Shown here: positions 43,174 through 52,400 of the stretch, one piece after another | How the letters are laid out: each line of letters begins with the position of its first letter | Numbering within the stretch: position 1 is the first letter of the stretch | Origin: Nostoc sp. S4 | GTDB lineage: Bacteria; Cyanobacteriota; Cyanobacteriia; Cyanobacteriales; Nostocaceae | Reading direction: 5' to 3' | NCBI GenBank assembly: GCA_029379225.1 | Contig: JAQYWR010000036.1 | Location: forward strand, 33,132 to 85,653 | DNA length: 52,522 bases | Program-made: the position numbers and the translations under genes | Notes under the pieces: generated by a model | What the model was told of the DNA's origin: nothing | Database searches by the model: none | What the model saw: only the letters and a program-made list of their open reading frames with translations

Positions 43174-43986
43174 ATGACTAATCTACAAATTTTTCTAGAT
43201 ATTGCTACAGAAGCAGCCTTAGCTGGTGGTGCTATACTGCAAGGCTACTTGGGTAAGTTAGAAGATGCAATTATTGAAAAAGGACGCCCTGGTGATTTAG
43301 TTACCGCTGCTGATAAAGCCTCAGAAAAGTTGATTTTAGAAATTTTGCGTCGCCATTTTCCTCAGCATTCTATCCTCGCTGAAGAATCAGGGAAATTAGG
43401 CGATGGAGAAAATGAATTCCTTTGGGCAATAGATCCTTTAGATGGCACAACCAATTATGCCCATCAATACCCATTCTTTGCCGTTTCCATTGGGCTATTA
43501 ATTAATGGCGTGCCACAAGTTGGTGTTATTTATGACCCCTTTCACAATGAGCTTTTTCGTGCTGCCGCTGGTTTGGGAGCAACACGCAACCGTCGGGCGA
43601 TCGCAGTTTCCGCAACCTCCCAACTAAATAAGAGCTTACTGGTAAGTGGATTTGCTTACGATCGTCGCGAAACTTCTGATAATAATTATGCCGAATTTAG
43701 TCACCTGACGCATTTGACTCAGGGAGTTAGACGTAGCGGTTCCGCATCCCTAGATTTAGCGTATGTTGCCTGTGGACGCGTCGATGGTTACTGGGAACGC
43801 GGACTTTCACCTTGGGATATTGTTGCTGGGATAATTTTGGTACAAGAAGCTGGCGGCAAAGTTACCGCCTACGATGGCACTCCCTTAAACATCGAGTCAG
43901 GTAGAATTCTCGCCACCAACAGTTATATTCATGACAGCGTGAGTCGTGAACTTTTACAAGTTCCGCCCCTGTCAGCCTGGAAGTGA
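43174..43986 (+). CDS. suhB: Inositol monophosphatase family protein
   Basis: 270 aa, the family length. Metal site motifs are intact: AEESGKLGDG, then WAIDPLDGTTNYAH (motif A) and ERGLSPWDIVAG (motif B). The family hydrolyses inositol-1-phosphate or related sugar phosphates; substrate not determined. The start lies after a GGGACTGGG / CCCAGTACCC repeat block at about 43081-43150. Whether it is SuhB, a histidinol-phosphatase or other member of this family needs a tree; the symbol is provisional. Confidence 0.88.
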   Translation: MTNLQIFLDIATEAALAGGAILQGYLGKLEDAIIEKGRPGDLVTAADKASEKLILEILRRHFPQHSILAEESGKLGDGENEFLWAIDPLDGTTNYAHQYPFFAVSIGLLINGVPQVGVIYDPFHNELFRAAAGLGATRNRRAIAVSATSQLNKSLLVSGFAYDRRETSDNNYAEFSHLTHLTQGVRRSGSASLDLAYVACGRVDGYWERGLSPWDIVAGIILVQEAGGKVTAYDGTPLNIESGRILATNSYIHDSVSRELLQVPPLSAWK

Positions 43987-44094
43987 GGGGGCAGGGGAGG
44001 CAGGAAGAGATGGGGAGATGGGGGGATAAGGGAGTGGGGAGACAGGGAGATGGGGGAGTGTGGGGAGTGTGGGGGGCAAGATTTTTTTCCTCCC

Positions 44095-44180
44095 ACGCCT
44101 CCTTTTCTTCCCACACCTCCTTTTCCTCCCACACCCCCTTTTCCTCCCACACCCCCTTTTCCTCCCACACCTCCCACACT
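44095..44180. repeat. 18-bp tandem repeat, about five units
   Basis: Units of CCTTTTCCTCCCACACCC (with small changes) are repeated head to tail. Both strands stay open over this stretch because 18 is divisible by three; the resulting proline- or glycine-rich ORFs are not real genes. Confidence 0.9.
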
Positions 44181-44304
44181 CCCTGTTTGCCCAATAACCA
44201 ATGACCAATAACCAATGACAAATAACAAATTGCTACTGACGGATTGCTGAGCGAGCGAAGTAAACTAGAAAAAATCTAATTGCTCCTTTGGTGCAAACTG
44301 CTAT

Positions 44305-45249
44305 ATGTCTTTCAAAATAGATCGTGGACTATTTAGATATGATTTCATAGATCATCACGCAGTATTGTGCGTTCCAGTTGATGCGGATGTTAAAGATATT
44401 CGCAAACGCTATCTTCAAATTGCCCGCCGTTTACATCCGGATAGTAGTATTACTGAAAGTCCTGAGCAAAAACAGCTAGGTAATGAATTGTTATCAAAGC
44501 TGGTTAACCCAGCTTATGAAAAACTTACTAACGAACGCACTCGCACAGAATATATTATAATTTTGTCGCAAATGGGCAAGCGCCTGGTACAAGAAGCTAC
44601 TACGGTGACTCTGAATACAGAATTAGGGAGACAGTTAGCTGCTGCTGCCAATATCGAGCATTTTTATAAAAGTGCGATCGCTAAACTTGCCCAAACCCAA
44701 TATGATTCTTTAGAGCAAGCCCTGCAAGTTATTGCCCAAATTAGTGAGTTAAATTTAGTCTACTTGATGCGGAGTGCAGTTAAACCATCCACAGCGCCAC
44801 CACCAACTGCTCAACCCAAAGTTAACTCAGATACACCTAAGCCAGATACCGCAAAACATACACTACCAGCAAAAGAAGACTTGATTGTAGAGCAGTATGT
44901 TCGTCGCGCTCAATCTTTGATGGACAAAAATCAATTTGCTCAAGCCAAAGTAGAGTTGCAGGAAGCCCTGAAGCTAGAACCAAAAAATAGTCACTGCCAT
45001 AGCTTGATTGGAATGACGTATTTGAAGCAAAATCAGCTAAAAATGGCAAAAATCCACTTCGATAACGCACTCAAATTAGACCCCAATGACCAAATAGCGT
45101 TGCAATGGAAACCTAAAATAGATAAAGCTTTAGGACAACAACCTACCGATCGCAAGGTGACTTCATCTGCCAATAATGGAGATAAGCAACCGGATAAATC
45201 TGGTAGTAGTGGTTTGTTTGGTGGTTTGTTTGGTGGGAAGAAAAAATAA
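44305..45249 (+). CDS. J-domain protein with C-terminal TPR
   Basis: 314 aa. A J-domain is at the N-terminus (CVPVDADVKDIRKRYLQIARRLHPDSS) with the HPD tripeptide at residues 44-46, so Hsp70 stimulation is possible. Residues 160-200 are a Pro-rich linker. Two TPR units follow (VRRAQSLMDKNQFAQAKVEL, CHSLIGMTYLKQNQLKMAKI) at about 200-275, and a Gly/Ser-rich tail ends SGLFGGLFGGKKK. It may deliver DnaK to a partner bound by the TPRs. Its TAA and the hisZ ATG overlap by one base (TAATG). Confidence 0.88.
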   Translation: MSFKIDRGLFRYDFIDHHAVLCVPVDADVKDIRKRYLQIARRLHPDSSITESPEQKQLGNELLSKLVNPAYEKLTNERTRTEYIIILSQMGKRLVQEATTVTLNTELGRQLAAAANIEHFYKSAIAKLAQTQYDSLEQALQVIAQISELNLVYLMRSAVKPSTAPPPTAQPKVNSDTPKPDTAKHTLPAKEDLIVEQYVRRAQSLMDKNQFAQAKVELQEALKLEPKNSHCHSLIGMTYLKQNQLKMAKIHFDNALKLDPNDQIALQWKPKIDKALGQQPTDRKVTSSANNGDKQPDKSGSSGLFGGLFGGKKK

Positions 45250-46460
45250 TGGTGTATCAACCAGCAGCGGGAGCCAGGGATTTATTACCCTTAGATGTGG
45301 CAAAAAAACGCTGGATTGAAGATAGATTACAACAAGTGTTTCACCGTTGGGGATATCACAGGATTATCACCTCGACTTTGGAGCGGATGGATACTGTGAT
45401 GGCAGGGGAAGCAATCCAGCGCCAGATGGTGATTCAACTCCAAAATAGCGAAAACGATGAATTGGGCTTGCGTCCAGAATTAACAGCATCGATTGCTCGT
45501 ACTGTTGTTACTCGCATGGCAGGTGTAACTTATCCCCAACGCCTGTACTACAATGCCAACGTATTTCGCCGCAATTGGGAAAATAGGCATAATCGCCAGC
45601 AGGAATTTTATCAAGCTGGGGTGGAGTTATTAGGTGCTGGTGGATTGCTAGCAAATGCAGAGGTACTGCTGTTGGTAGCAGATTGTCTGGCGGCACTAAG
45701 TTTGCCGCAATGGCATTTAATTTTAGGTGAAGCCGGAATTACCCGATCGCTCCTGAGTGCCTTCGATGTTAATCTACAGGATAAAGTTCGCACAGCGATC
45801 GCTCATCTTGACCGAATTACTATAGATACCTTACCTCTGAGTGACGAACTACGCGATCGCGCCCGAATCATGATGGATTTGCGTGGCTCAAGTGCTGAAG
45901 TGTTGCAAAAAGTCAGTAGCTTGGGGCTAGATGAACAACAGGAACAGGCAGTAAATAACCTCAAATCCCTTGTGGAATTATTGGAATCAGAGAAAAAATT
46001 CTCCTTAATCCTCGACCTGAGCCTGATCCAAACCATAGATTATTACACAGGTATTGTCTTTGAAGTTGTCAATGATACCGAATCCCAAATCCGAATTTTG
46101 GGGCAGGGTGGTCGTTACGACCAGCTTTTGGGGCTATATCATCCCCAAGGAGAAAACATCCCCGGAATTGGTTTTGTTCTCAACATTGAAGATTTATACC
46201 AAGTTTTATTATCTACACAGCAATTACCGCAAACAACCCCAGCTAGCAACTGGTTGGTAGTACCAGAGACAGCAAGTGCTGATGCGGCTGCGTTTGCCTA
46301 CGCCCAAAAACTGCGAGATTCCACTGATTTAGTGCGGGTAGAAATGGATTTGCTCAGAAGGGATGCAGACGCGATTCGCCAATATGCACGCGATCGCAGT
46401 ATTGCCCAAATTGCCTGGATCGAAGCTGATGGCTCACCCAAAATTGAATCATTGCGTTAG
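45249..46460 (+). CDS. hisZ: HisZ, ATP phosphoribosyltransferase regulatory subunit
   Basis: 403 aa, class II aminoacyl-tRNA-synthetase-like fold. It opens QPAAGARDLLPLDVAKKRWI, followed by QRQMVIQLQNSENDELGLRPE and LGQGGRYDQLLGLYHP, the HisS-like motifs. It is shorter than HisRS and lacks the C-terminal anticodon-binding domain fit, which points to HisZ, the partner of short-form HisG in the first step of histidine synthesis. It overlaps the upstream J-domain gene by one base, so the two are translationally coupled. Confidence 0.9.
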   Translation: MVYQPAAGARDLLPLDVAKKRWIEDRLQQVFHRWGYHRIITSTLERMDTVMAGEAIQRQMVIQLQNSENDELGLRPELTASIARTVVTRMAGVTYPQRLYYNANVFRRNWENRHNRQQEFYQAGVELLGAGGLLANAEVLLLVADCLAALSLPQWHLILGEAGITRSLLSAFDVNLQDKVRTAIAHLDRITIDTLPLSDELRDRARIMMDLRGSSAEVLQKVSSLGLDEQQEQAVNNLKSLVELLESEKKFSLILDLSLIQTIDYYTGIVFEVVNDTESQIRILGQGGRYDQLLGLYHPQGENIPGIGFVLNIEDLYQVLLSTQQLPQTTPASNWLVVPETASADAAAFAYAQKLRDSTDLVRVEMDLLRRDADAIRQYARDRSIAQIAWIEADGSPKIESLR

Positions 46461-46553
46461 GTGAGTTGAGTATAGGGTACAAGAGGCAGAGGGGCAGGGG
46501 GCAAGGGGGAGAATGAAAAATTACCTCTCCCTGCTCCCTTACTCCCCCAGTCC

Positions 46554-46736
46554 CTAATCCTCAAGAGTTTGCTCTTTGATGTGTTCTAAAAACTCTTCAA
46601 CTGTACCTGTTTTCCCGTGATTGCGAAGACGTATCGCCATTGCATAAATAGCATCCTCGTCATCTCTATGAGCTAGGATGTACTGTCTTAGGTCTTTCAT
46701 GGTCATTTGTTCAAAATTCGGCTTCGGTTGACTCAT
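46554..46736 (-). CDS. DUF6887-like small protein
   Basis: 60 aa. MSQPKPNFEQMTMKDLRQYILAHRDD, then DAIYAMAIRLRNHGKTG: this matches small DUF6887 proteins that accompany DUF6888 in many cyanobacteria. No biochemical role known. Its start lies 26 bases inside the end of the upstream DUF6888-like gene, so both are translated together. The pair resembles toxin-antitoxin layouts in size and overlap, but no toxic motif is visible. Confidence 0.8.
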   Translation of the reverse strand: MSQPKPNFEQMTMKDLRQYILAHRDDEDAIYAMAIRLRNHGKTGTVEEFLEHIKEQTLED

Positions 46737-46905
46737 AATTCAGCTTTCCTTCTGGGCTAATTGATGCTTCTATCTCTTCACCAGCAATAATGATTAAGTC
46801 GCCTGTTCTCGTGTCGGTAGTTACTAAATATATAGGCGCGTACATTTTTGTTAACTGTTGACAAATTCTGTACATCACTGTCTTCTGCTCTGGCGTTGGT
46901 TCCAT
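46711..46905 (-). CDS. DUF6888-like small protein
   Basis: 64 aa. PTPEQKTVMYRICQQLTKMY and APIYLVTTDTRTGDLIIIAG are typical of DUF6888. It is the first gene of the overlapping pair with DUF6887. The 328-base gap beyond (46906-47233) has no gene that I can support; it contains a GTAAGAGGAGAGGAGG purine stretch near 47035. Confidence 0.8.
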   Translation of the reverse strand: MEPTPEQKTVMYRICQQLTKMYAPIYLVTTDTRTGDLIIIAGEEIEASISPEGKLNYESTEAEF

Positions 46906-47233
46906 TTCACCTCTTTGAGTGGATAAGTGCCAAATTTTAGCTAAAAATTTTTTGCTTGCTTGGGCATCTTCTAATAAAGTTTTATGAACAATCTAGAATA
47001 TCCCAGTCTCTCGTTTAGATAGCCTATCAGGCAAGTAAGAGGAGAGGAGGTACTCTCATGATATTCAAACCTAAACTGATGGGGTCTGGATGACCTCTAT
47101 GTGTCAATACGGTTCAGTGAAAGCTAAAAGTTCTTTGTCAAAGTTAATTTTTTTAACCAACTACAGAGGGCCAGAGAACGCAGAGAGATAAATCAAGAGA
47201 AGGAAGAAATGCTTAACTCAACTGTATTGCTTT

Positions 47234-47959
47234 ATGTGTAATAACTCTCCTCTGATTGGCTTGCTTCAAGCTGCTTTAAATAATCCAATCGAAAGCAGCA
47301 GGCTATTACAGCAACCAAAAAAACTCCAAGAAATCATGAACGACATTCCTGCACGGCAATGGCTATTTGAGCAAGCATATCAAACTGATGACCTAAATCA
47401 GGCAAAGCGGGCAAAGGATCTCATTATTAATATGATGAGGTCTTCCAGATCAATTTGGTATGGTGGAGGAGTATTACCGGATGTTTATAGTGAAGCCCTA
47501 TCACGAACCTGGATATGGTTTATGGAACATTTTGGTGAGTATAATCCAGTACTGGCAAGCTTTGTCACCTGGTTTAACCGAAGGCTGAGAGGGATGATTC
47601 TAGATGTCATTCAAGAAAGAGCTAAGGAACAGCGAAGACGGTTAAATCTTTCAGCTGATGAAGAAGATAATGAATCGATTTATCCTCCTGCGCCAGAACC
47701 CGATCGCTGGCATGAAACAATTCAAGAATGGTTGGAGTTAGTGGGAAATAATTCGCATCTGTTGAGTAATTGTCGAATGCAGAGTCATCCTCATGTCAAC
47801 TGTCAAATTTTGTTGATTGAGATGTTGAAGGTGTTGGTTGATTCAGGAGAGTTTTCTTGGGACGATCTCGCCCAAAAGTATGGTGTCGAACCATTGGCGC
47901 TGAAAAGATTTTGTAAAACACGATGTTTCCCTCTATTCAGAAAGTTGTTACCTGAATAA
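47234..47959 (+). CDS. Sigma-70-like protein of the CHAT operon
   Basis: 241 aa. A region-2-like helix set (ALSRTWIWFMEHFGEYNPVLASFVTWFNRRLRGMILDV) is followed by a short acidic linker and a C-terminal region-4-like helix pair (FSWDDLAQKYGVEPLALKRF). It belongs to the diverged sigma-like proteins that precede DUF1822 genes in cyanobacteria. It may direct RNA polymerase to a small regulon. DUF1822 starts 38 nt downstream. The ATG has no strong ribosome binding site. Confidence 0.75.
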   Translation: MCNNSPLIGLLQAALNNPIESSRLLQQPKKLQEIMNDIPARQWLFEQAYQTDDLNQAKRAKDLIINMMRSSRSIWYGGGVLPDVYSEALSRTWIWFMEHFGEYNPVLASFVTWFNRRLRGMILDVIQERAKEQRRRLNLSADEEDNESIYPPAPEPDRWHETIQEWLELVGNNSHLLSNCRMQSHPHVNCQILLIEMLKVLVDSGEFSWDDLAQKYGVEPLALKRFCKTRCFPLFRKLLPE

Positions 47960-47996
47960 TATTCCGCAGAGTTCAGCCGTTTTCTTCACACAAATT

Positions 47997-49115
47997 ATGA
48001 TTGATACCACAGCAAAATTCATGCCGATCGCAATTCCCATTACAGCCACCGACCGAAGTCAGGCGTACCAGTTTGCTCAACAACAGCCAACACAAGAGCA
48101 ATCGCAACAAGTTTATCGGAATACACTAGCCGTGTTAGTAACTAGGCGTTATTTACAACTGTTAGGTATCGATACGGATTTAGAAGCAAGTTATAGCTGG
48201 AATCCCCTCAATCGCTTGGTAGAAAATATTGCAGACTTGTTTATTCCCAGTTTGCAAGGCTTTTTAGAGTGTCGATCGCTTCGTCAGAGCGATCGCAAAT
48301 GTACAATTCCCCAAGAAGTATGGTCAGAACGCCTTGGCTACGTGATGATTCAACTTGATGAACCTTACCAAGAAGGAGAAATTTTAGGATTTGTGGAATC
48401 CGTATCAGTGTCGGAACTACCACGCAGCTATTTCCAACCTCTCGATTTATTACTTGAACGTTTGACGTTAGAGCCGCCAGCAGAACCAGTGGTTCAACTC
48501 AAACAATGGCTCAAAAGAAGGTTTGAATCTGATTGGCAACCCCCGCAAGATTTACTCAGCCTTATTAAAGGAGAGATTACACAACTTTATCGCCCACAAC
48601 TTCAACAACGAGGTGACGACCCCATTCACCAACGGATTGAACTACTCTATCGCGGACAGTCTTCTAATTTGATGCAATCGATTCCGGTCGATCCAAATCC
48701 TCAGGAAGCTTTGGTAAATCTGATCCAAACTACCCAGGATGATGAAATTCGCTGGCAGTCCGCTGAGTTGTTGTGGGAACTAAATCCCCATCATCCAGAG
48801 TGTCCGGTAATCAGTGCCAAAGATTTAGGAATTTATCTGATAGGGCATCTACTAGGATTGATGGTCGGTATTTTGCCTAAGTCAGATGGCAAAATGTTAA
48901 TTCTCCTGCGAGTGTATCCTCAGGGGCAACTGTCTCATCTGCCGTTAGGATTAAAGCTGATCGTGCTGGATGAAAGCGGAAATCCGTTTTTTGAAGTGAA
49001 ATCGCGACAGCAAGATCGCCATATACAGTTCAAATTTACAGCGGATGCAGGCGATAGCTTTAGTGCCCGTGTCGTTCTCAATGATGCCAGCTTTACTGAT
49101 AGTTTCGTTTTTTAA
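47997..49115 (+). CDS. DUF1822 family protein
   Basis: 372 aa, soluble. The N-terminal part (YRNTLAVLVTRRYLQLLGIDTDLEASYSWNP) is the conserved DUF1822 block. The middle is less conserved, and the C-terminal 90 residues (ILLRVYPQGQLSHLPLGLKLIVLDESGNPF) form a C2-like or immunoglobulin-like beta sandwich by pattern. The family is largely confined to cyanobacteria and is found next to CHAT, CHASE2 or sigma-like genes. Its role is unknown; a connector between the sigma-like protein and the CHAT protein is the simplest idea. Confidence 0.83.
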   Translation: MIDTTAKFMPIAIPITATDRSQAYQFAQQQPTQEQSQQVYRNTLAVLVTRRYLQLLGIDTDLEASYSWNPLNRLVENIADLFIPSLQGFLECRSLRQSDRKCTIPQEVWSERLGYVMIQLDEPYQEGEILGFVESVSVSELPRSYFQPLDLLLERLTLEPPAEPVVQLKQWLKRRFESDWQPPQDLLSLIKGEITQLYRPQLQQRGDDPIHQRIELLYRGQSSNLMQSIPVDPNPQEALVNLIQTTQDDEIRWQSAELLWELNPHHPECPVISAKDLGIYLIGHLLGLMVGILPKSDGKMLILLRVYPQGQLSHLPLGLKLIVLDESGNPFFEVKSRQQDRHIQFKFTADAGDSFSARVVLNDASFTDSFVF

Positions 49116-49461
49116 CTTCCTATTGCACAGTCACGCTTAATCGTGCTTATCTAATTGAAGAAGAATACAGAATTCAGAGTGTGATTAGATCAGGTTTTAG
49201 ACAACTACCTAATTGAAGACCGCCAAATCGTTTGCTTGACACTCTCCGGGCTGAAGCCACAGAGATTCTTTAATCTAAGACATGACTTGCTCGAACTTTG
49301 CTCGCGCCAAGGTAATGTCTCTGAGAGGAGAAGATTGAGCAGGGATCTTAAACCCCCTTATCATCCGTCAGTCGCAAAGAATTTTTCTCAATTCTGGCTC
49401 CTGACTCCTGAATTGTTTCTTAAGAAATTCTTTATCTCCAGGCGCTCTCCTATTGTTGTCT
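49116..49461 (+). other. Gap before the CHAT gene
   Basis: 346 bases. An 81-codon ORF (49236-49481) overlaps the CHAT start and has no family features. CTGAATTCTG-like stretches are seen, but I see no clear promoter. The CHAT gene may therefore have its own promoter or be read through from the DUF1822 gene. Confidence 0.45.
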
Positions 49462-52317
49462 ATGGTGCAGTCCCCCTCTAGTCCTCAATTTCCTCAAAAC
49501 GTGGCTGTCGTTATCCGAATTAATGTTGGTAACTTCGCTGACGGGTTTCCTGTGTTACTTCAAATTTTAGAAGACGGTAAGATTATTCAAGAATATGATG
49601 ATTTAGATATTCCTGCTGCACCTGAAATGCCACAGTTGTATCAACAGTGGCGGGAAATATCACTAAGGGGCAGTCGTGCGCTTCAAGCGGTTCCTGGACA
49701 AGAAACGAACGTATCCTATGCGGATTGGAGACAAAGAACTACAGATCTACGCGACTATTGTAGGACATGGTTTCGGCATAGTGCTTTCAGGAGTTTGCGC
49801 GATCGCATTCTGGCAAATCAAATAGTCCACACAGATCAATCTGTCCCCATTATTATTAGATGCTTTACAATATCTGACACAGAAAATGATATTTTGCGTA
49901 GACTCCCCTGGCATTTATGGGATTTATTTAGCGAGAACCAGCTTCCTAATGCTGAGTTTGCTTTATTCACTAGATTTCGTCGTCGAGTAGCCATTCTCAA
50001 AGCACCGATCAGAGTTTTAGCTATTTTCGGTAGTTCTGATCGTGGTTTACAACTAGAACAAGATGAAGCAGCGTTACAGATCCTGGAAAAGCGTGGAGCA
50101 AAAATTACTAGAAAATTAGAGCCGAGTATAAAAATTCTGTCTGACGAGTTAAGAGACAAAAATTGGGATATCTTGTTTTTTGCTGGACATAGTTACAGTG
50201 AAGGAAACAGTGGCACAATTCAAATTAGTCAAGGCAATTCTTTACCCTTAGATGCGTTACGTCACAGTTTAACGACAGCGGTAACGAGAGGTTTAAAGTT
50301 AGCAATCTTTAACTCTTGTGATGGTTTAGGAATTGCAGATTTTTTAACAGAGTTGAATGTGCCAGTTGAGATCGTGATGCGGGAACCTGTGCCCGATCGC
50401 ATTGCCGGTCAATTCTTGCTCAACTTCTTGAGGGAATTTTCTCAAGGTACACCTCTTTGTTTAGCAGTGCGTAAGGCTCGCGAAAGCCTCGAAGCTATAG
50501 AATTACACGATTTTCCAGCGGCTTCCTGGCTACCCGTCATTTGCGTCAATCCGAATCAGCCAGAGTTAGTTTGGCCTGCCCCAACTCTCCTGCTGCGCCT
50601 TCTATCACTACTGCGGGGCTTACTATCTAACCTTCGTCAATTCATTACTAGATTTTTGGTTTCGCCAGCGCGATCGCTACTGTCGCGCTTACGATCTTAT
50701 TTTGGTCGTTATTATTTGATTGTTCTTGGATTTGCTGCCTTTACGTTGGTTGTAATCATCGCTGTAGCTAGTTCAATTACGAGTTACCACTGTCAGATTT
50801 TTCCCTCAATCTGCATAGATAATTTTATCAGCTATGGTGAAAAGCCAATTGCTAATAGCAAAGTCAAACTGAGAGGAAAATATCTAGAAGACAAACAGAA
50901 AGGTATTGAACAATTTAGGCAAGGTAAATATGAAGAAGCGTGGAAGACTTTTGAGAAGCTCCACCCTCGTCCAGAAAATTCTCGGACTGATAATAGTCCC
51001 GAAGCTTTAGCGGCGCTACAAGACCCTGAAATCCTAATTTATCGTAACAATGCTGTCGTGAGAAATTGGCATCATAAAAACCCAAATGAGCCAATTTATA
51101 CCATTGCTGTTGCTGCACCATTGAATATTGATGCTGGAATGGGTATCTTCTTGGGAGTCGCTCAAGCGCAAGATGCAGCCGTCAATAATACGATGATCGA
51201 CAATAAGCCGATCAACAATAAGCCGATCAACTTACAAGTCGTGATTGCTAATGATAATAATAACCCCGCTCAAGCTCGACGGATTGCAGATCGGCTCTAC
51301 CAGAAAGATGAAGAAAAAATTCTGGCTGTGGTGGGGCACTATACCTCTGCAAATACTTGTGCAGCTTTGAATGTTTATTTTCAAAAGCCAAACCCACTTG
51401 TAGTTATTTCTCCAACCAGCAGCGTTGTAGACCTTTCATCCTGCGATAAAGATGCCAATATATTCTTCCGTACAGTTTCATCAACACGAGTAGAAGCCGA
51501 AAGTCTTGTGGAATATTTAACCAAAAAACTCAAGAAGCCTGAGCCAAAAGTGGTTATTATTTATAATAAAAAAGATTTGTTTAGCATGGATTTGTTCAAC
51601 CAGTTTAAGAACTTAATTGAAGGAAAAGCCTATCAGGGACTTGTAATTAAGGATTTTGATAATTTATCTGATGTAAAATTTGATCCGGAAAAACTTCCGC
51701 AGGAGGTTATAAATCAGGCAGATGCTTTAGTAGTATTGCCCGATGGTCAGACTAACGATAACATAGCCTTTAATAAGGCGATTGATATTATCAAATGGAA
51801 CAAAGGAAAAAAAATAATTTTAGGGGCAAATACCCTCTACGGTCAACAAGTTCTTAATCTGTCTTCAAAAACAACAAAAGATAGATTATTTCTTGCAGTT
51901 GACTGGCATCCAGATCAATGTGGTGCAAAACCTTTTGCAGATCAGATACATAAATACTGGGGCGGTGATTTAAATCGACGGACAGCCCTAGCATATGAAG
52001 CTGTTCAGGCGTTGTTAAAAGCTATTGAGCTATCAAATTTATCTGTGGATAGAACAAATATTAAAAGGAAATTGCTTGATACAGAAATTGAAAATCAAGA
52101 AGCTCTTAAAAAGGTGGCAGCATTAAGTCATACTATCCAAAAAATTATATACAGGTCAGGTTTACAAAGTTTTGAGCCAAGTGTACCAATTAGTTTTAAG
52201 GCGAATGGCGATCGCAGAGAAATTACCACACGAGCGATCGTTACTGTAGATACTATAGATACTATAGATCAAAATAGGAAGTTTGTTCTCGATCCAGAGC
52301 CTCATTGTTCTAATTAA
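49462..52317 (+). CDS. CHAT protease - transmembrane - type-1 periplasmic binding protein
   Basis: 951 aa from the ATG at 49462 (TTG 49453 is possible). Residues 1-180 contain a conserved N-terminal region (LPWHLWDLFSENQLPNAEFA). CHAT domain, about 180-360, keeps the caspase-type dyad: His-243 in FFAGHSYSEG and Cys-286 in FNSCDGLG. A transmembrane helix (YYLIVLGFAAFTLVVIIAVA) is at about 417-438. A TPR-like helix pair (GIEQFRQGKYEEAWKTFEK) follows near 485-505. A type-1 periplasmic-binding/ABC-leucine-type ligand domain covers 560-930 (GIFLGVAQAQDAAVNN, ILAVVGHYTSANTCAA). CHAT is cytoplasmic and the sensor periplasmic by this topology. Ligand binding outside would control a protease inside. 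Confidence 0.93.
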   Translation: MVQSPSSPQFPQNVAVVIRINVGNFADGFPVLLQILEDGKIIQEYDDLDIPAAPEMPQLYQQWREISLRGSRALQAVPGQETNVSYADWRQRTTDLRDYCRTWFRHSAFRSLRDRILANQIVHTDQSVPIIIRCFTISDTENDILRRLPWHLWDLFSENQLPNAEFALFTRFRRRVAILKAPIRVLAIFGSSDRGLQLEQDEAALQILEKRGAKITRKLEPSIKILSDELRDKNWDILFFAGHSYSEGNSGTIQISQGNSLPLDALRHSLTTAVTRGLKLAIFNSCDGLGIADFLTELNVPVEIVMREPVPDRIAGQFLLNFLREFSQGTPLCLAVRKARESLEAIELHDFPAASWLPVICVNPNQPELVWPAPTLLLRLLSLLRGLLSNLRQFITRFLVSPARSLLSRLRSYFGRYYLIVLGFAAFTLVVIIAVASSITSYHCQIFPSICIDNFISYGEKPIANSKVKLRGKYLEDKQKGIEQFRQGKYEEAWKTFEKLHPRPENSRTDNSPEALAALQDPEILIYRNNAVVRNWHHKNPNEPIYTIAVAAPLNIDAGMGIFLGVAQAQDAAVNNTMIDNKPINNKPINLQVVIANDNNNPAQARRIADRLYQKDEEKILAVVGHYTSANTCAALNVYFQKPNPLVVISPTSSVVDLSSCDKDANIFFRTVSSTRVEAESLVEYLTKKLKKPEPKVVIIYNKKDLFSMDLFNQFKNLIEGKAYQGLVIKDFDNLSDVKFDPEKLPQEVINQADALVVLPDGQTNDNIAFNKAIDIIKWNKGKKIILGANTLYGQQVLNLSSKTTKDRLFLAVDWHPDQCGAKPFADQIHKYWGGDLNRRTALAYEAVQALLKAIELSNLSVDRTNIKRKLLDTEIENQEALKKVAALSHTIQKIIYRSGLQSFEPSVPISFKANGDRREITTRAIVTVDTIDTIDQNRKFVLDPEPHCSN

Positions 52318-52367
52318 TAACAAGTTAAAACACATCTATAGCAGTTCTAAATCATTCGTAAAAAGTT

Positions 52368-52400
52368 AGATCCCCGACTTCTCAAAGAAGTCGGGGATCT
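52368..52400. terminator. 15-bp perfect palindromic repeat after the CHAT gene
   Basis: AGATCCCCGACTTCT, loop CAA, AGAAGTCGGGGATCT. The 15-bp stem with a 3-nt loop, 50 nt after the stop, is of a form seen in many copies in cyanobacterial genomes and would also stop transcription. Nothing supported lies in the remaining 122 bases. Confidence 0.85.

Noticed and set aside
43862..44228. Several Gly/Pro-rich ORFs on both strands
   Set aside because: All run through the 18-bp tandem repeat and G/C-rich units, which are open in every frame by construction.
49236..49481. 81-codon ORF before the CHAT gene
   Set aside because: Overlaps the CHAT start, no domain, start codon without ribosome binding site, basic composition typical of chance ORFs.
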